From positions 12,586,001 to 12,650,000 of the forward strand of contig OZ017803.1 of assembly GCA_963969395.1 (NCBI GenBank): 64,000 nucleotides of DNA. Direction: 5' to 3'. Within the stretch, counting starts at the first letter, position 1. Every line of letters begins with the position of its first letter. Source of the stretch: Pseudoscleropodium purum. Its lineage: Eukaryota; Streptophyta; Bryopsida; Hypnales; Brachytheciaceae. Positions 1-10,775 of this stretch are shown here, one piece after another. The position numbers were made by a program, and so were the translations under genes. The notes beneath the pieces are model-generated. The model did no database searches, was not told the DNA's origin, and was given only the letters and a program-made list of their open reading frames with translations.

Positions 1-959
1 ATTCCTCTTTAAACTTTGTCCAAAACTTTTGATTGGAGGCTTGAAATCTAAAACATATTTTAGGAGATGAAAGTTAGATTGATCTTCTACATTAATCCAG
101 TTTAAAATTTTTAAAGGAAGTTTTTCTACTATGCTTAAATGAAATCTAAAATTCTACTTTGAACACAACTCTTGTTTTTGACTTGACTAGAAAGGGGAGC
201 TCTTCACTAATCCTAATTTACACATTTCACATGGGTTGCTTTACCTCCTACCACCCTTGTATAAAGAGCTTGTCTTCTCATTTCTAAATACTCACAACAA
301 ATGACTCTTGAAGCTATTTGAGACAATTGCCAAATGTTTTGTTTTTTTTATAAATTTGATGCCTAGTTTGAATTTGAAAATTGGTTTTAACCAGCTAATA
401 TCCCTTTGGATTGCTGGCAAGTAGAAAATGGCAAAACTTGTGTGGGGTAAATAAAATCCATTTGTTCAAGACAAAGAAAAGATGAGAAAACATTGTTTTT
501 TTTCATAAGCAATTCATTTCCTATACTCCTAGTTTACTACTCTTGGTTATAAACCTGAAATGCTAAAATTAAGATGGTAACTTATTGATTTCACTTGGTT
601 GATTTTATATTGGTTGCTAGATCTCTCCATTTATGGATTTTGATTAATTGAAATTGAGTTGATTTTAGGACGATTTAGAGCTAAAGTTTGCACAATTTGA
701 GTATGCAAGATATGAAAATTGCATCAACAATGGTGCAACTATCCATTAGATACAATATGCAAGGGGATATAGATAACCCTTTAAAGCAATGACTCTAGCC
801 AATTTGAAAAGTCCAAGTTCTTGAAATTTTTTTCTACATATTCCAAATATTGTCTTACTAACTTTCTACTATTTGGATTTCAAATAAAAAATTTTCTCAT
901 TGCAACGATTGCACAAGAAATCATCAAAAAATGACTAGTATATTGCCAATATGACCAAT
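1..959. other. AT-rich intergenic stretch, no gene seen
   Basis: No open frame with protein-like composition, splice-site pattern or tRNA-like fold was found on either strand. The stretch is AT-rich and full of poly-T and poly-A runs, like the other gaps in the window. Confidence 0.6.
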
Positions 960-1212
960 TTCATTAAAATGGTGGTATTCTGTGAATTTGGCACTTTTAG
1001 TAGTTTAGACTGTATGGTTTGAACCGTTTTTTTGTACTAGTACTAGATTTTTGAAATCTACATCATTCCTAGATTTTTTAGATTGCTTGGTCTAATATCT
1101 ATGTTAGTTATAGATTTCTGAAATCTAAAAGTGACCTAGATGTTAGCAATGTATACTTGTCCTAGATGTCAAGGTGTGAAAATGGCATATGGAATACCGC
1201 CATTTTAATGAA
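960..1212. mobile_element. MITE, TTCATTAAAATGG terminal-repeat family, copy 1
   Basis: A 253-bp non-coding element whose ends are inverted copies of each other over about 21 bases with one mismatch. The left end reads TTCATTAAAATGGTGGTATT and the right end ends CCGCCATTTTAATGAA. A shorter relative with the same termini lies at 19124-19288. The 3-bp sequence ATT sits on both sides if the element is taken to begin at TCATTAAA, but the second copy does not confirm this, so the superfamily is open. It encodes no protein and would depend on a transposase elsewhere. Confidence 0.75.
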
Positions 1213-1589
1213 TTCACCATCAATTCACTTAAATTCAATCCTTACATTGTAGGGTGATTTAGTTTTAATTAGTTAAACTCCATGATATTTGCTTCAAAAA
1301 ATTTTCATGAGTGAACATAACATCATATACTTATGAATGGTCAAAATTCTTATTTTTATGAAAAGCAAAAATTTTACTCCAAGAAAGCTTGAAATATGTT
1401 GACCTTTTTTTTTTCTCACTTCAAATGTTCTAATCTTTCAATCCACACAATCATTCAAATGAGCCAAAAAAATTTCTATGCATTCAACTGCTAAACATGT
1501 ATCATACTCCTTTGAACGGTGTCGTGTTGTAAATAACTATATCATTTAGAAACATCAAAAGATTAACCTTGAACCCTAGTTCAAGAAAA

Positions 1590-1860
1590 GGGTTGAGATA
1601 GAAAAGGTGGGGGTCGTGGAGAAATCCACGGTCTTGGGTTGTACTGCATCTTGTCACTTAGCTCAGGGGGACAGGGTAGCTGGCTGGTTGGCTAGTTATT
1701 TCCTGCTCTCACTAGCGGTGCCAAGTTGCAACTGCTCAGACCGAATCAACGAATCCGACAAGATTTGAACCCGGAACCAGCTAGCAGCTAATTGGAGACT
1801 TCTCCAACCAACCAAGTCCGCAACTTGGCGGCCGTTGTTGATCCCAAGGTGGTTTTATAC
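1590..1860 (-). repeat. Probable tRNA-derived SINE
   Basis: On the minus strand, about 1750-1850 holds a box-A-like stretch (GGACTTGGTTGGTTGG) followed some 45 bases later by a good box B (GGTTCCGGGTTCAAATC). This is the spacing of an internal RNA polymerase III promoter in a tRNA-related SINE. No acceptor stem or anticodon arm of a functional tRNA can be folded around it. The body runs to a short pyrimidine-rich end near 1595. No convincing target-site duplication was seen, so the boundaries are approximate. Confidence 0.45.
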
Positions 1861-2042
1861 CACTATTGATTGGCTGTTTGGTATATTGACTGACGGAACA
1901 ATGTTCCTAAGTCTATTTTTTTTTTATCACATAGGTTACCTTTTGATACAAAAAAGAAAAAGAATATACGTTTGATTATTAGTATTTTGATTTTATTATA
2001 AAGATAGCTAGTATAGTGTGATTGGAGTATATAAAGCAAAAG

Positions 2043-2073
2043 TAAGCTTCTTAAGGAAGCTTCTTAAGGAAGC
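2043..2073. repeat. Short tandem repeat of a HindIII-like palindrome
   Basis: Two head-to-tail copies of a roughly 14-base unit (AAGCTTCTTAAGG), each itself nearly palindromic, just upstream of the open frame at 2107-2577. Confidence 0.7.
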
Positions 2074-2186
2074 TATTAGGTATAGAAATAGAGGAACTGA
2101 GTAGTATTGCTTCTCATATTCTACTTTGAATTGGTTATAGTTTGGGTTTTAGTATTCGTAGTTATAGATTCACAAGACCCTGACGA

Positions 2187-2577
2187 TTGGCAATTGCTAT
2201 TATCGCAATTACCGGTTGTTCCAAATCAACCATCTTCATCAAGACTACGTATGCGAGATGATGCTGGACCTTCTGAACGTCGTGTTCAACCACGAACAGA
2301 TCTAGGTAACCAGCAAACTTTATTGCCAGTTTTGCAATTGGATAAAAAGTCTTTGGTGATCATTTTGGAGTCTGAACCCGTGCTTTCCGAGAACTATCAA
2401 ATGGTGTTTGAAGGGTGTTTTGAAAACAACGGTGAAGAACAAATGGTCACCTGTATTTCCGGTGAAGTAGGCCAACGCCTTTGGCTTCAAGGACCACTCA
2501 ATCTATTGACCGCGGAACGGAGAGCTAAATACATTGCTGCTTTACTTTTGCGTGTTTTGGAGTTCTTAAGTGTGTAA
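2187..2577 (+). CDS. Unassigned protein fragment, possibly one exon
   Basis: An open frame ending at TAA 2575-2577 with protein-like composition from about residue DSQDPDDW onward. It has a polar, proline- and serine-rich first half and a compact second half with charged-hydrophobic alternation ending in a leucine-rich helix (AALLLRVLEFL). The frame stays open upstream to 2107, but that portion begins with TTG, is purely hydrophobic and looks intronic. A splice acceptor (TATAG before ATTCACAAGA, about 2167) is plausible, and the first in-frame ATG is near 2251. No family was recognised. It may be a terminal exon, a gene relic or part of a repeat. Confidence 0.3.
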
Positions 2578-4339
2578 AGCAAATGATTTTGAAATTAGAT
2601 TTTGTGGTGTTAAGGTAATGGATTTTAGCCTTTGTTTTAGGATTTTTGGCTACCACCAATTAAATTTTATTCACATTAGATGAAAGTAGTTGATTGTTTA
2701 CCTTCCTTTTGTTGACTTTGGGATTAGTGGACCAAAAGAAGCATTTGGAATTTAGAATAAGTAGGATTTTAGGGAGCCTATAGGAGTTTAGATGCTCACA
2801 TGGGCTGATGTGGCCCATGTGGAAGGAGAAAGGGGGGAAGATTCTCTTCTCTCTCGTTGTTGACGTTGGTGTGAGGGTGTGAGTGTATGGTGTGCTGTAG
2901 TGCAAAGAACCGAAACTTTGTTCGGTTGTTGTGTGTTGGAAAAGAGGAATTTGAATATAAAATTTGGTGGAGTTATACATGGTGGTGTTGCGCTTCTTTT
3001 GGTAGTATTTTCACTTGATTTCAATATTGTATGTGAATTTTATAAGCTTTTGAGTGAGGAGTAGTCTGTTGCTACCCAAAAGGAGGAGCAAAGACTTTGT
3101 GCCTCTCCTAGAGTCACAAAAATTGTTAGAACAAAGTGAAAATCAAGTAGAATATAGACCAGGTTGCTAGCTTTCTATCAAGCTATCAAACTTCTCATTA
3201 CCATGTTTTTATCTCAAGTTATGAAGAGAAAGGCGAAGTAGTGTACTACCGCTAGAATTGCATGTAGGTGATCTTTGAGAGCACATAACTTGTAGGCAGT
3301 AGCTTTTTTTCAAGTGAAATTTTGATGCATCAAAGCTTACTGTATTAGCTTTCGAAAGAGCCATTTCTTATCTAAAGTAGAGCTTTAGAACGTTTTAGGT
3401 GCCCATTTTAGTACTGCTGATTTAGAAGAAGGTGAAAGAGACGATTGGAAGGTTAGAAGGTTGAAGATTGAAGTGAAGATTTGAAGAGTCAAGTGAAGAC
3501 TTACCTTGCAAGGACCTAGCCTATGTTGTGGCTTGTGGCTCTGTTATTCCAAGCCAAATTTGGAGGCTCGTTGTCAATTTGTGTGGTGGGCATGTGGCTT
3601 TGTCAATTTTTTGCATTGTAAACCTTGTTTGCGGGTTTGGCCTGACATTGCGTACATGGCCTTACTCCATTTTGTGTCGTGGGCAACGAAGTGGGGTTGA
3701 TGGCCCACATAGTTGAATCTTATGTCGTTCTCACGGTGAGACTAGATTGATCACCAGTAGACCGTGAATTTGAAAGTTTAGGAGCCATATTCACGGATGG
3801 TTCAGCTCGTGGTCTGCTGTCCGTTCTACCCGTCCCGTATCCTGTGGTTTCTTATCCCCTCCTTGACCCTTGAACCCCTAGAACCATAACAAGATAGGCC
3901 AACATGGAGCTGATTCAAGAAAGTTGAAGATTCGAGGTTCGAAAAGACAACGTGTTGAAGATTTGAGGTGCAAATGTACGAAAAGACATCCCATTGAAGA
4001 TTCAAGGTTCGAGACAAGATCAAGTTAGAACCCCTACCCTCAAATCATTTCTAGCAACAGCCAGAATCCCTATGATTTCCCAAGGCAAACTCCTCTCAAT
4101 ACGACAACGGTTAGAATTCCAAAAAAGAAGTTTTCATTTTCGATTTTGGACAATGCATCAAAAATTGACAGTTTTTGAACTTTCCTTCTTCCAAAACACC
4201 TTTCGGTTTTCTTGTCATTCAGCTTTTTTTTTCTTTTAAATTTCAAAATGTCTTAGAAAATTAAAATATTTGTGCCAAGGACTTGTTTCTCTGGTTGTAT
4301 GTACTCTTTCCTTACCAATGGAATTCGTCCAAGAAAAAA
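2578..4339. other. Intergenic stretch, no supported gene
   Basis: Several short open frames occur, but none is protein-like. Around 3430-4030 the sequence repeatedly uses the motif GAAGATT(T)GAAG or GAAGATTCGAGG, suggesting a degenerate short-period repeat. No tRNA, rRNA or transposon terminus was recognised. Confidence 0.5.
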
Positions 4340-4630
4340 CAAAACCCTTCCGGCCTTCAGGCAGGTTAAGGGTCAAGGGAACGGTTTTAGGTCAGTCCTT
4401 CTACCAGCCTTTCTGTCGGTATGCATTCCACGTTCCGCTGATTGACTAGCGTGTGCATGATTCCTTCACCGAAACATCCTGAAAGACAGAGGGGGAATCA
4501 GAGTTCGGGAAGTTTTTTGAGTTGCCCCAGTAATTTTCCTCCTCTTTATAAGGGGACCGGTTTTTTACCTAGAGGCACTGGTTGCATCCTCTCCTTATCA
4601 AAATCTTCCGGTTTATTTCCTCTAGTATCA
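4340..4630. other. GC-richer patch, possible organelle-derived insertion
   Basis: About 290 bases stand out from the AT-rich surroundings by higher GC and a lack of poly-A/T runs. The texture resembles plant mitochondrial intergenic DNA. This is an impression of composition only; no mitochondrial gene is recognisable in it. Confidence 0.2.
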
Positions 4631-5320
4631 AATTCTCACTGGCCAATTTCCTTCAACTTCAAATTTATAAAGGTTGCAATACATCTTCCATATAAGTTGG
4701 AAATATTCTATTTTTCCTAGCAATTAGGTTCAAAACTATTGCAATTGTCATTTAAGTATGTATTGTTCTCAAATGTCTCAAATTTATCAACTCTTCATTG
4801 ATCAAAGTATTTGCAACTTGATGTCAATGAGCACGATTTCTTGGTTGATGCAATAACTTGATTCAATATAGTTTGAATATTGATATGCAAGTTTTGCACG
4901 GATTACTTGTAAAACTTGCATATCATTGATGTTATTTGTCACAGTGCCAAAATCCAACTTTGATATCAACCCTCAAACATCGTCACTAATTGTAGTGTGG
5001 TAAGCAAGCAACTAGTAATGGTGCCAAACAACCCTAAATACAACTAGATAACTATGACAATTCTAAATGATAGGCACAAATAAATATCAATTTGTAATAC
5101 CACAAAGAATCAATGAAAATCTTCATTTTCAAAAAATTTAGCTCCTACAAAAAACTTGACAACTTCTTCCTGATTACTCCAAAAACTATATAATACTCTT
5201 GTTCTACCACCAAGCCACCTCTACAACAAGAAAGATTCAAATACTAGACAAAGTCTCAATCTTTGTATACATCTTGAAAGTCAGTTGACTCCCTACGCAC
5301 CATAAAAAACTTGCAGAAGG

Positions 5321-5545
5321 CACAGGAAGATTTCGTGGCGTTCGCTGGGGCTACTCCTTTGAGAGTTAGCCCCCACTTTAGCCCCTCTTTACAAGGTGTT
5401 AGAAAAATCACAAATTTTCTTTGTTAATGGGACTTTAGTCCCCCAAAAGGTCCACCTTGGCCAAGCTAAAGTTCTGATTTCTACCCCACCTACCATTTCA
5501 ATTATTTAACGGGGCTAATACAAAGGAGATTAGTCTCGGGTAAGC
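5321..5545. mobile_element. TIR element with CACAGGAAGATTTCG end, copy A
   Basis: The left end at 5321-5342 is identical over 22 bases to the reverse complement of 17545-17566. Both copies continue into a GGGGCTA/TAGCCCC-rich interior (GTTAGCCCC, TTTAGCCCC and similar repeated in both orientations). This fits a non-autonomous DNA transposon with long imperfect inverted repeats. The right boundary here is approximate and no target duplication was identified. Confidence 0.55.
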
Positions 5546-5718
5546 CTTCCTCTGTTAGCCAAGGATAATGTCTTTAGCATTCAAATGGCCTTGTTGGCGC
5601 TTTTCATGGACGACAGGGGTGCAATGCCATTATTCCAATTCAAACAATAAGTGAACAAGCAATACAAACAATAACATTGACATAGACTTGAGAAGTTCAA
5701 ATTTTTATAAAATTTAAA

Positions 5719-6806
5719 CTAGGTACAAAGTTTATATGTCACTACTTCAAATTGGCTTCTACCTACTACCAAACCGAAGTTGTCAACAGCGTAGGTGCTA
5801 CAAGCTTGTAGGGTGCTCTTGTAGGTTTCTACTGACTGAGCCGCATCCTTAAGGTGCAGGAGACCCTTTTCTACACTTAAATTTGCGTCAGCAAGCGCAG
5901 CCCATACAGGCTTGGCCTTATCCAGATCCCGTTTGTGCCACGCTTGTACTGCCCCTACCATTGAAGGAGTATGTGAGCCCCCGGGTCGTTGAACCATAAG
6001 GAGAGGGACAGAAAATGCACTTTCAGAAGCAGGCTCTTTTGTATTGCTGGGTTCTGTGGTTGAAGCTTTCAATGCATCAGCTCTGAGCTTTGCAAAATTT
6101 TCAGATTCTTGAACAAAACTTTTAGCGCCTGTCAAAAAGCTCTCCTTCTGCTTCTCTTGGTCCAATTTTATTTGCATCAGGAGAAACAACAAGCCATCAG
6201 GCAAACTGCTCAGGAGAAATCAACGCAAATTACATGCAGCTGACAAAACGGTCTAGAAGAAGACAGTCTGAAAGGAATGGCAGATAATGACAGCGTAGAC
6301 ACCAAAAGACCATGCAAATACCTTTTTCCTGGCTGGATCAAACTCCGAATAACAAGTGTCAACAGGTCGAATTTCACTTGCAAATTTTGATCATCTTCTG
6401 CCAAATTGACTTGCTCCAAGCAATTTCGTAACAAAATGATACTCCCATCAAGTCCATAACTGATCAACTGCAACCCATTATCATTAGGATGCTCATTAGC
6501 AAGAGACACGAGAGTGAACCAAAAAAATATCCTTGAGTGCTTGCTACTGGTACATGATAAATACCCAAAATCAGCAACGATCACGAGAAGAAATCCCAAA
6601 ACATGGACAGAAACAAGAAACACGACCTTCATAACAAGTAAATACTGATGTACCGACTTTGCTTGCCTGCAAAATAGCAGCAATCTACCAGTCAGAAAAG
6701 TAAGTACCTCGCAGACCTCCTTCACCACAGATTTGTAATTGTTTTTGCTCAGATTAGCAACCTGAAAACCAATCTGAGCTGCAAGAGGTGATTCGCATGG
6801 CATCAT
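5719..6806 (-). CDS. NOT1 N-terminus-like protein with an unrelated C-terminal half
   Basis: Three exons on the minus strand (6806-6708, 6467-6322, 6205-5719) join in phase to 243 residues. Exon 1 starts at a true ATG and runs SPLAAQIGFQVANLSKNNYK. Exon 2 continues with LISYGLDGSIILLRNCLEQV. Together (about residues 1-81) they resemble the start of plant CCR4-NOT subunit 1, the scaffold of the cytoplasmic deadenylase complex, as remembered for the family. Exon 3 (about 82-243) does not follow NOT1: it is charged, begins SLPDGLLFLLMQIKLDQEKQ, and matches nothing I recognise. Full NOT1 exceeds 2000 residues, so this is either a truncated copy that captured new coding sequence or a small gene sharing that N-terminal motif. 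All three junctions have GT-AG borders. Confidence 0.5.
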
Positions 6807-7946
6807 AGCTCGACTGCCAAATCACGATACTACTTAGTATGAAGAAAGTGCCCTGCCCCTCTGTCTACCGATATATCTACCAGTTCAGCACATCCATTCT
6901 CTTGCATCCCCGAAACCTAAAAGTGTTGGATTGATCACGTCTGTCCATGGCAGCTCTAATCGCTATACTTGTGGCACACCTTGTAGCTTTCGTAGCTGAA
7001 GTTTCAGACTAGACAATCAGGCCGCCTGATATTCCATTTCTCTGCATGATTGATCTCCAATTAGAGCGTCGATTCCACAGTTCCTTCCCTACTAACCTTC
7101 GTTATCAATAGCCCGGAACTGAACGTGATGCTACAGACCTCATGTCATCAATTCCTCCTTGTCCATTTACTTCCAACAAATCGAATAGACACCCTGCGTT
7201 ATACACGATGTCAGTAAAAGCACTAGCTGCCGAAACCTAAACACCACTTACAGATACGGTTACCAGGATTGGAAAAGCATAGACATCTCTCATTTTCCCA
7301 TTATATTTACAAACCCGAAAATTAATAAAAGACCCCTAAACACCTCTCGTCCAAGGACTTTCTCAAACCAAAACAGCCTCTGTTTTAATGCCACGAACAC
7401 TCTGTGCCAACTAAGACACTGACTAACGCATAAGCAATTACTACTTTAAACCGATTCAATCCAATAACTTCTCTTCATAACAATCAAGCAATCAACAACA
7501 CAAACTTCACAATCACACAAAAACCTCGCTGATTCCACTCCACACCCTAACAAAATCCCGAGATTTTATCAAAATGCACCGGTTCTAATATCCTCTCAGC
7601 ACAAACTCACTCCAAACAAAAATTCGCAAGCCCCAGCTAGAATCCTCAATAACAGTCCTGGCAAAGTTCAAAATCTCACGGATAGGGTTTAGGGTTTTCA
7701 CGTACGCCGTGCTGAGAACATCGTTGCAGAGCAAATTGAGGAGTTGCAGAAGTCAAAATTGAGGAGTTGTCCCTTTAGTGCATTCCTTCGACGTCTGAAA
7801 GTTTGTCAAATTCTCCACATCTGTTGAATTGGAAGCTCACATGAGCATGCATGACAAGTTCATAACCTAACTTGGAAAGTGTGTGCCCTACAGGAAATTA
7901 AACCCAACAGAAGCATTTCAAACGGAGGCCTAAGAACAAAAAATGT
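6807..7946. other. Intergenic stretch upstream of the NOT1-like gene
   Basis: No coding frame with protein-like composition. An interstitial telomere-like motif (TAGGGTTTAGGGTTTT) lies near 7683-7698. Such telo-boxes are common in plant promoters, so part of this stretch is probably promoter and 5' untranslated sequence of the flanking minus-strand gene. Confidence 0.4.
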
Positions 7947-9207
7947 CTAGTATTCCCTTCCTGATACTGTCGAAGTAGTGGTGGTAACAACTTCGGCACT
8001 GTGGCAGGTCAAAAATGAACTGCACATGATCATCCTCGGACGAGGCGACATCATTGACGTCCTGGAAGAATTGAAAACTGTCAATTCTGAAAAGATAAGA
8101 AAAACAACTACTTCAAACAGAAATTGAAAAATAGTACCCCACAAACAAGGAGAACAAGAAGGCATCACAAGCTTGTACCCCACAAAAAATTACTTCAATT
8201 CTTGAAAATCACTCACCATGTGTCCTTAAAAATGTAGCCACGAAGAATAATCTATTTTCCTCTTCCGAAGACCTGCAGTTCGAGGGAAAATGTATTCTTC
8301 TCCTAGCATTTCTCGCTATTGCATTCTCAGCATTCATGAAAGTTGATAATCCCGCATACATTTCATGAACATTTTTGAAATCTAAACGACGCATTACAAA
8401 ACTCTCATCGTCACCCTCTTCCTCCCCAACTCCATCGGGCATATTCTCAGATACAGACTACCTCCGTTCGGAAGGCTCCGACTCTCTACGGTCAGAGAAT
8501 TCTTGAAGCTGCGATGGTGAAGGAGACCTCGGCCCTTCAGATGCTTGTGAAGGCTCACCCGTATCACTGTTTGCAACTTTTTCTACCTTCCTCTGTTTCC
8601 ACCTTCTGTACTTCAGATTTTTTCTAATTTTCTTGTAAACATTCGCCTCTTTCCATGTGTACTTTTTAGCTTTCCCAAAATTGATATCCATCAAATCATC
8701 CTTCTTCTCACTGATTATTTTCTTCAAAGCCTCTCGAACCAAGGGATCTTCTAGAGTGAATGCCCCCTCAGGAAGATGGCTATTTGATTGACCCTCATCA
8801 ACCTATGCATGTGTTCTTTTATAATTATCAACATAACACTTATGTTGAATGGGGTACTCATGTTTTAAACATCTTCTCCCGTACAATTTATCCTTCACTC
8901 GATTGTGTAAGGAAGGAGGATCAAAGATCATTGTGTAACTTGGAGCTCTCTGTCGAGGATGTGTTTGGACAACTCCTCTTGCAGGGGGACCACGAAAATC
9001 CTCCACCACGTCCACTAGCACTTCCGTTGGTTCAACCGTTGCCTCCTCGGTTGATCTCTCTGCTAATTCCGACAATGGCACCTCCAATTGCCTCCCTGTT
9101 TGAACTTCGCTTGGACACATGCCTCTCGGTGCCCTACATTGCCGGCAAAATCGTACTGTATCTCTCTTGAAGGTAGTGCCACAGTCTTCGCAATGAGGAG
9201 ACAACAT
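7947..9207 (-). pseudogene. Unassigned zinc-ribbon gene with in-frame stop
   Basis: The minus strand holds a protein-like region starting at ATG 9207. Residues 6-24 form a CX2C-X11-CX2C zinc ribbon (C6, C9, C21, C24). After a probable splice acceptor at 8803-8805 the frame resumes at 8802 (VDEGQSNSHLPEGAFTLEDP), with lysine/arginine-rich and then serine/proline-rich sequence. It meets a single TAG at 8458-8460 and continues in the same frame to a good donor near 8209 (CATG/GTGAGT). The next protein-like block, at about 8060-7930, contains QCRSCYHHYFDSIRKGI, but is out of phase with that donor. The in-frame stop and the phase mismatch suggest a decaying gene. Donor choice for the first intron is unresolved. 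No family was recognised. Confidence 0.4.
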
Positions 9208-9651
9208 TTTTGTCCTGCACGTTGATCGTAGGTTAGGTCAAATTTGGAGAAAAAAACATAATAAGAGGAAGTGCAGATTCTGGTTGAACGAGAAGGTTCT
9301 GAGACAAAACCTTCTCTCCCACCATAAATCTCCTTCACCGCATGAGAAGAATGTAAGCCCAAACATACCTAATGTCAAACAGAATATTACTCAAGTCCCC
9401 CACATATTCGATTATGAATACTCTTGATCACATGTTCTGAGCTACAAAAAACATCAACTAAAACCATTATGTTTGATGAAGCCGTGCATCCTACCGTAGC
9501 AACAAGAAGAACTTAAAACAACTTAATCTCTAAAAACCTAACCTCTCTAAACTTCTTCTCAAGTAAGTATGATTTGTTGGGTACCTAGAAGAAGAAGGAT
9601 TCGTCAAGGATAAATGTTTCCTCAGCGTGCGATCGTTAGTGTAGTTGTCAA

Positions 9652-9740
9652 TTTAGCTAGTTGGTGAGGCAATGGCTTACCAAGGCGACGATCAGTAGCT
9701 AGTCTGAGAGGATGATCAGCCACAGGGACTGAGACACGGT

Positions 9741-9772
<32 letters not shown>

Positions 9773-9916
9773 TGATCGCAATAGGTGAAAGCCTGACGGA
9801 GCAACAAGTGAAAGCCTCGTTGACGGAGCAATGTTGCATGGAGGTAGAAACCTGACGGAGCAATGACGGTATCTGAGGGTTTAGGGTCGACTAACTCTAG
9901 TGAAGCAGTGCAAAAT
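9652..9916 (+). pseudogene. Nuclear copy of plastid 16S rRNA fragment (NUPT)
   Basis: The stretch matches the plastid or cyanobacterial type of 16S rRNA around E. coli positions of roughly 240-520. Landmarks are TTAGCTAGTTGGTGAGGCAA, CCAAGGCGACGATCAGTAGC, GAGAGGATGATCAGCCACA, ACTCCTACGGGAGGCAGCAG and GCAATGACGGTATCTGAGG, ending near the CGGCTAACTCTGTGCC equivalent (here CGACTAACTCTAGTG). It is not functional: bases are missing (CACAGGGACTG where CACACTGGGACTG is usual), and the CCTGACGGAGCAA module appears about three times in diverged form at 9792-9862. No other rRNA segments or plastid genes flank it, so it is a transferred fragment. Confidence 0.9.
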
Positions 9917-10519
9917 CGTACTGAAGATTGCCGAAAAAACAAAAACACCCACGAACTGGATAAGTTGATGAGGACCTTGAAATCCTTCCTCCAACCAACC
10001 TTCGTAGGACATTCATGCTCACAGAATCACGACTACTATTTTAGGGCGCTTCCTGCGAGGCTTACAGCTTGCAACCTGAAGAGAAAGCGGTCCAATAGGA
10101 GGACTGTCTGAGGACAACTACGGCCAAACTTGGAGCATCGTGGAGCATCGAAACCACTTTGTTTGCAAGGTGACAAGTGTAGCTCAACTTGGAGCACTCT
10201 CATTCTGTGTGAACTTGGAGTGTGGAGCGTGATCTAATTTTGTGTCATCATTCTAGCATGTATTACTAATTACTCCATAATAAATAAAATCAAGCCCTTA
10301 AAAAACTTAGACATCCTTAATCCCTGGATGCCAAATACCTAGTGTTCGGTTCCTATAATTTGCTCTAAATCAAACACAAATTTGGAAGATCATGATAAAT
10401 TGTATCAATTGTTTTTGAATTGTAACTGTACAAATTCAACCTATACATGTAAAACATCTCATAGTAAAATAAACCAATACCTCTTATGGAGTTAAATATT
10501 ATAATGTTTGACTATGATG
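9917..10519. other. Intergenic stretch, no gene seen
   Basis: A short degenerate repeat based on CTTGGAGCATCG/CTTGGAGCACT occupies about 10128-10230. The rest is AT-rich with no supported frame. Confidence 0.5.
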
Positions 10520-10767
10520 CAGGGTTGACACGATGTCCGGACACGAACGCTGTGTCCGCAGCGTCCGCCTGTCCGCCCGATTATGACCGTCCGATCGACG
10601 CGCGGACTGATCAGGTCCGCAAGATCTGGGCGTCCGCCTCGGGCGGTCCGCCCCGCCCGTCCGCTTTCCGACGGCGGTCGGGACATTGTGTCCGTTAGCG
10701 TCCTTGCATCCGGACGTCCGGAAAACGGACGCTATTTTGGGGCGGACGTTGAGATTCGTCAACCCTA
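10520..10767 (+). mobile_element. GC-rich hAT-type MITE, copy 1
   Basis: A 248-bp non-coding element flanked by an exact 8-bp target duplication CTATGATG (10512-10519 and 10768-10775). The ends are inverted: CAGGGTTGAC on the left and GTCAACCCTA on the right. An 8-bp duplication with CAGGG-type ends is characteristic of the hAT superfamily. The interior is strongly GC-rich in AT-rich surroundings and packed with GTCCG/CGGAC motifs, likely subterminal transposase-binding repeats. It encodes no transposase. A relative in the same orientation lies at 12806-13071. Confidence 0.92.
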
Positions 10768-10775
10768 CTATGATG

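Noticed and set aside
1740..1830. Functional tRNA gene on the minus strand
   Set aside because: Box A and box B are present, but no acceptor stem, D-arm or anticodon arm pairs, so it fits a SINE better.
9652..9916. Functional 16S rRNA gene
   Set aside because: Only a short internal part is present, with deletions and duplicated modules, and nothing else of an rRNA operon.
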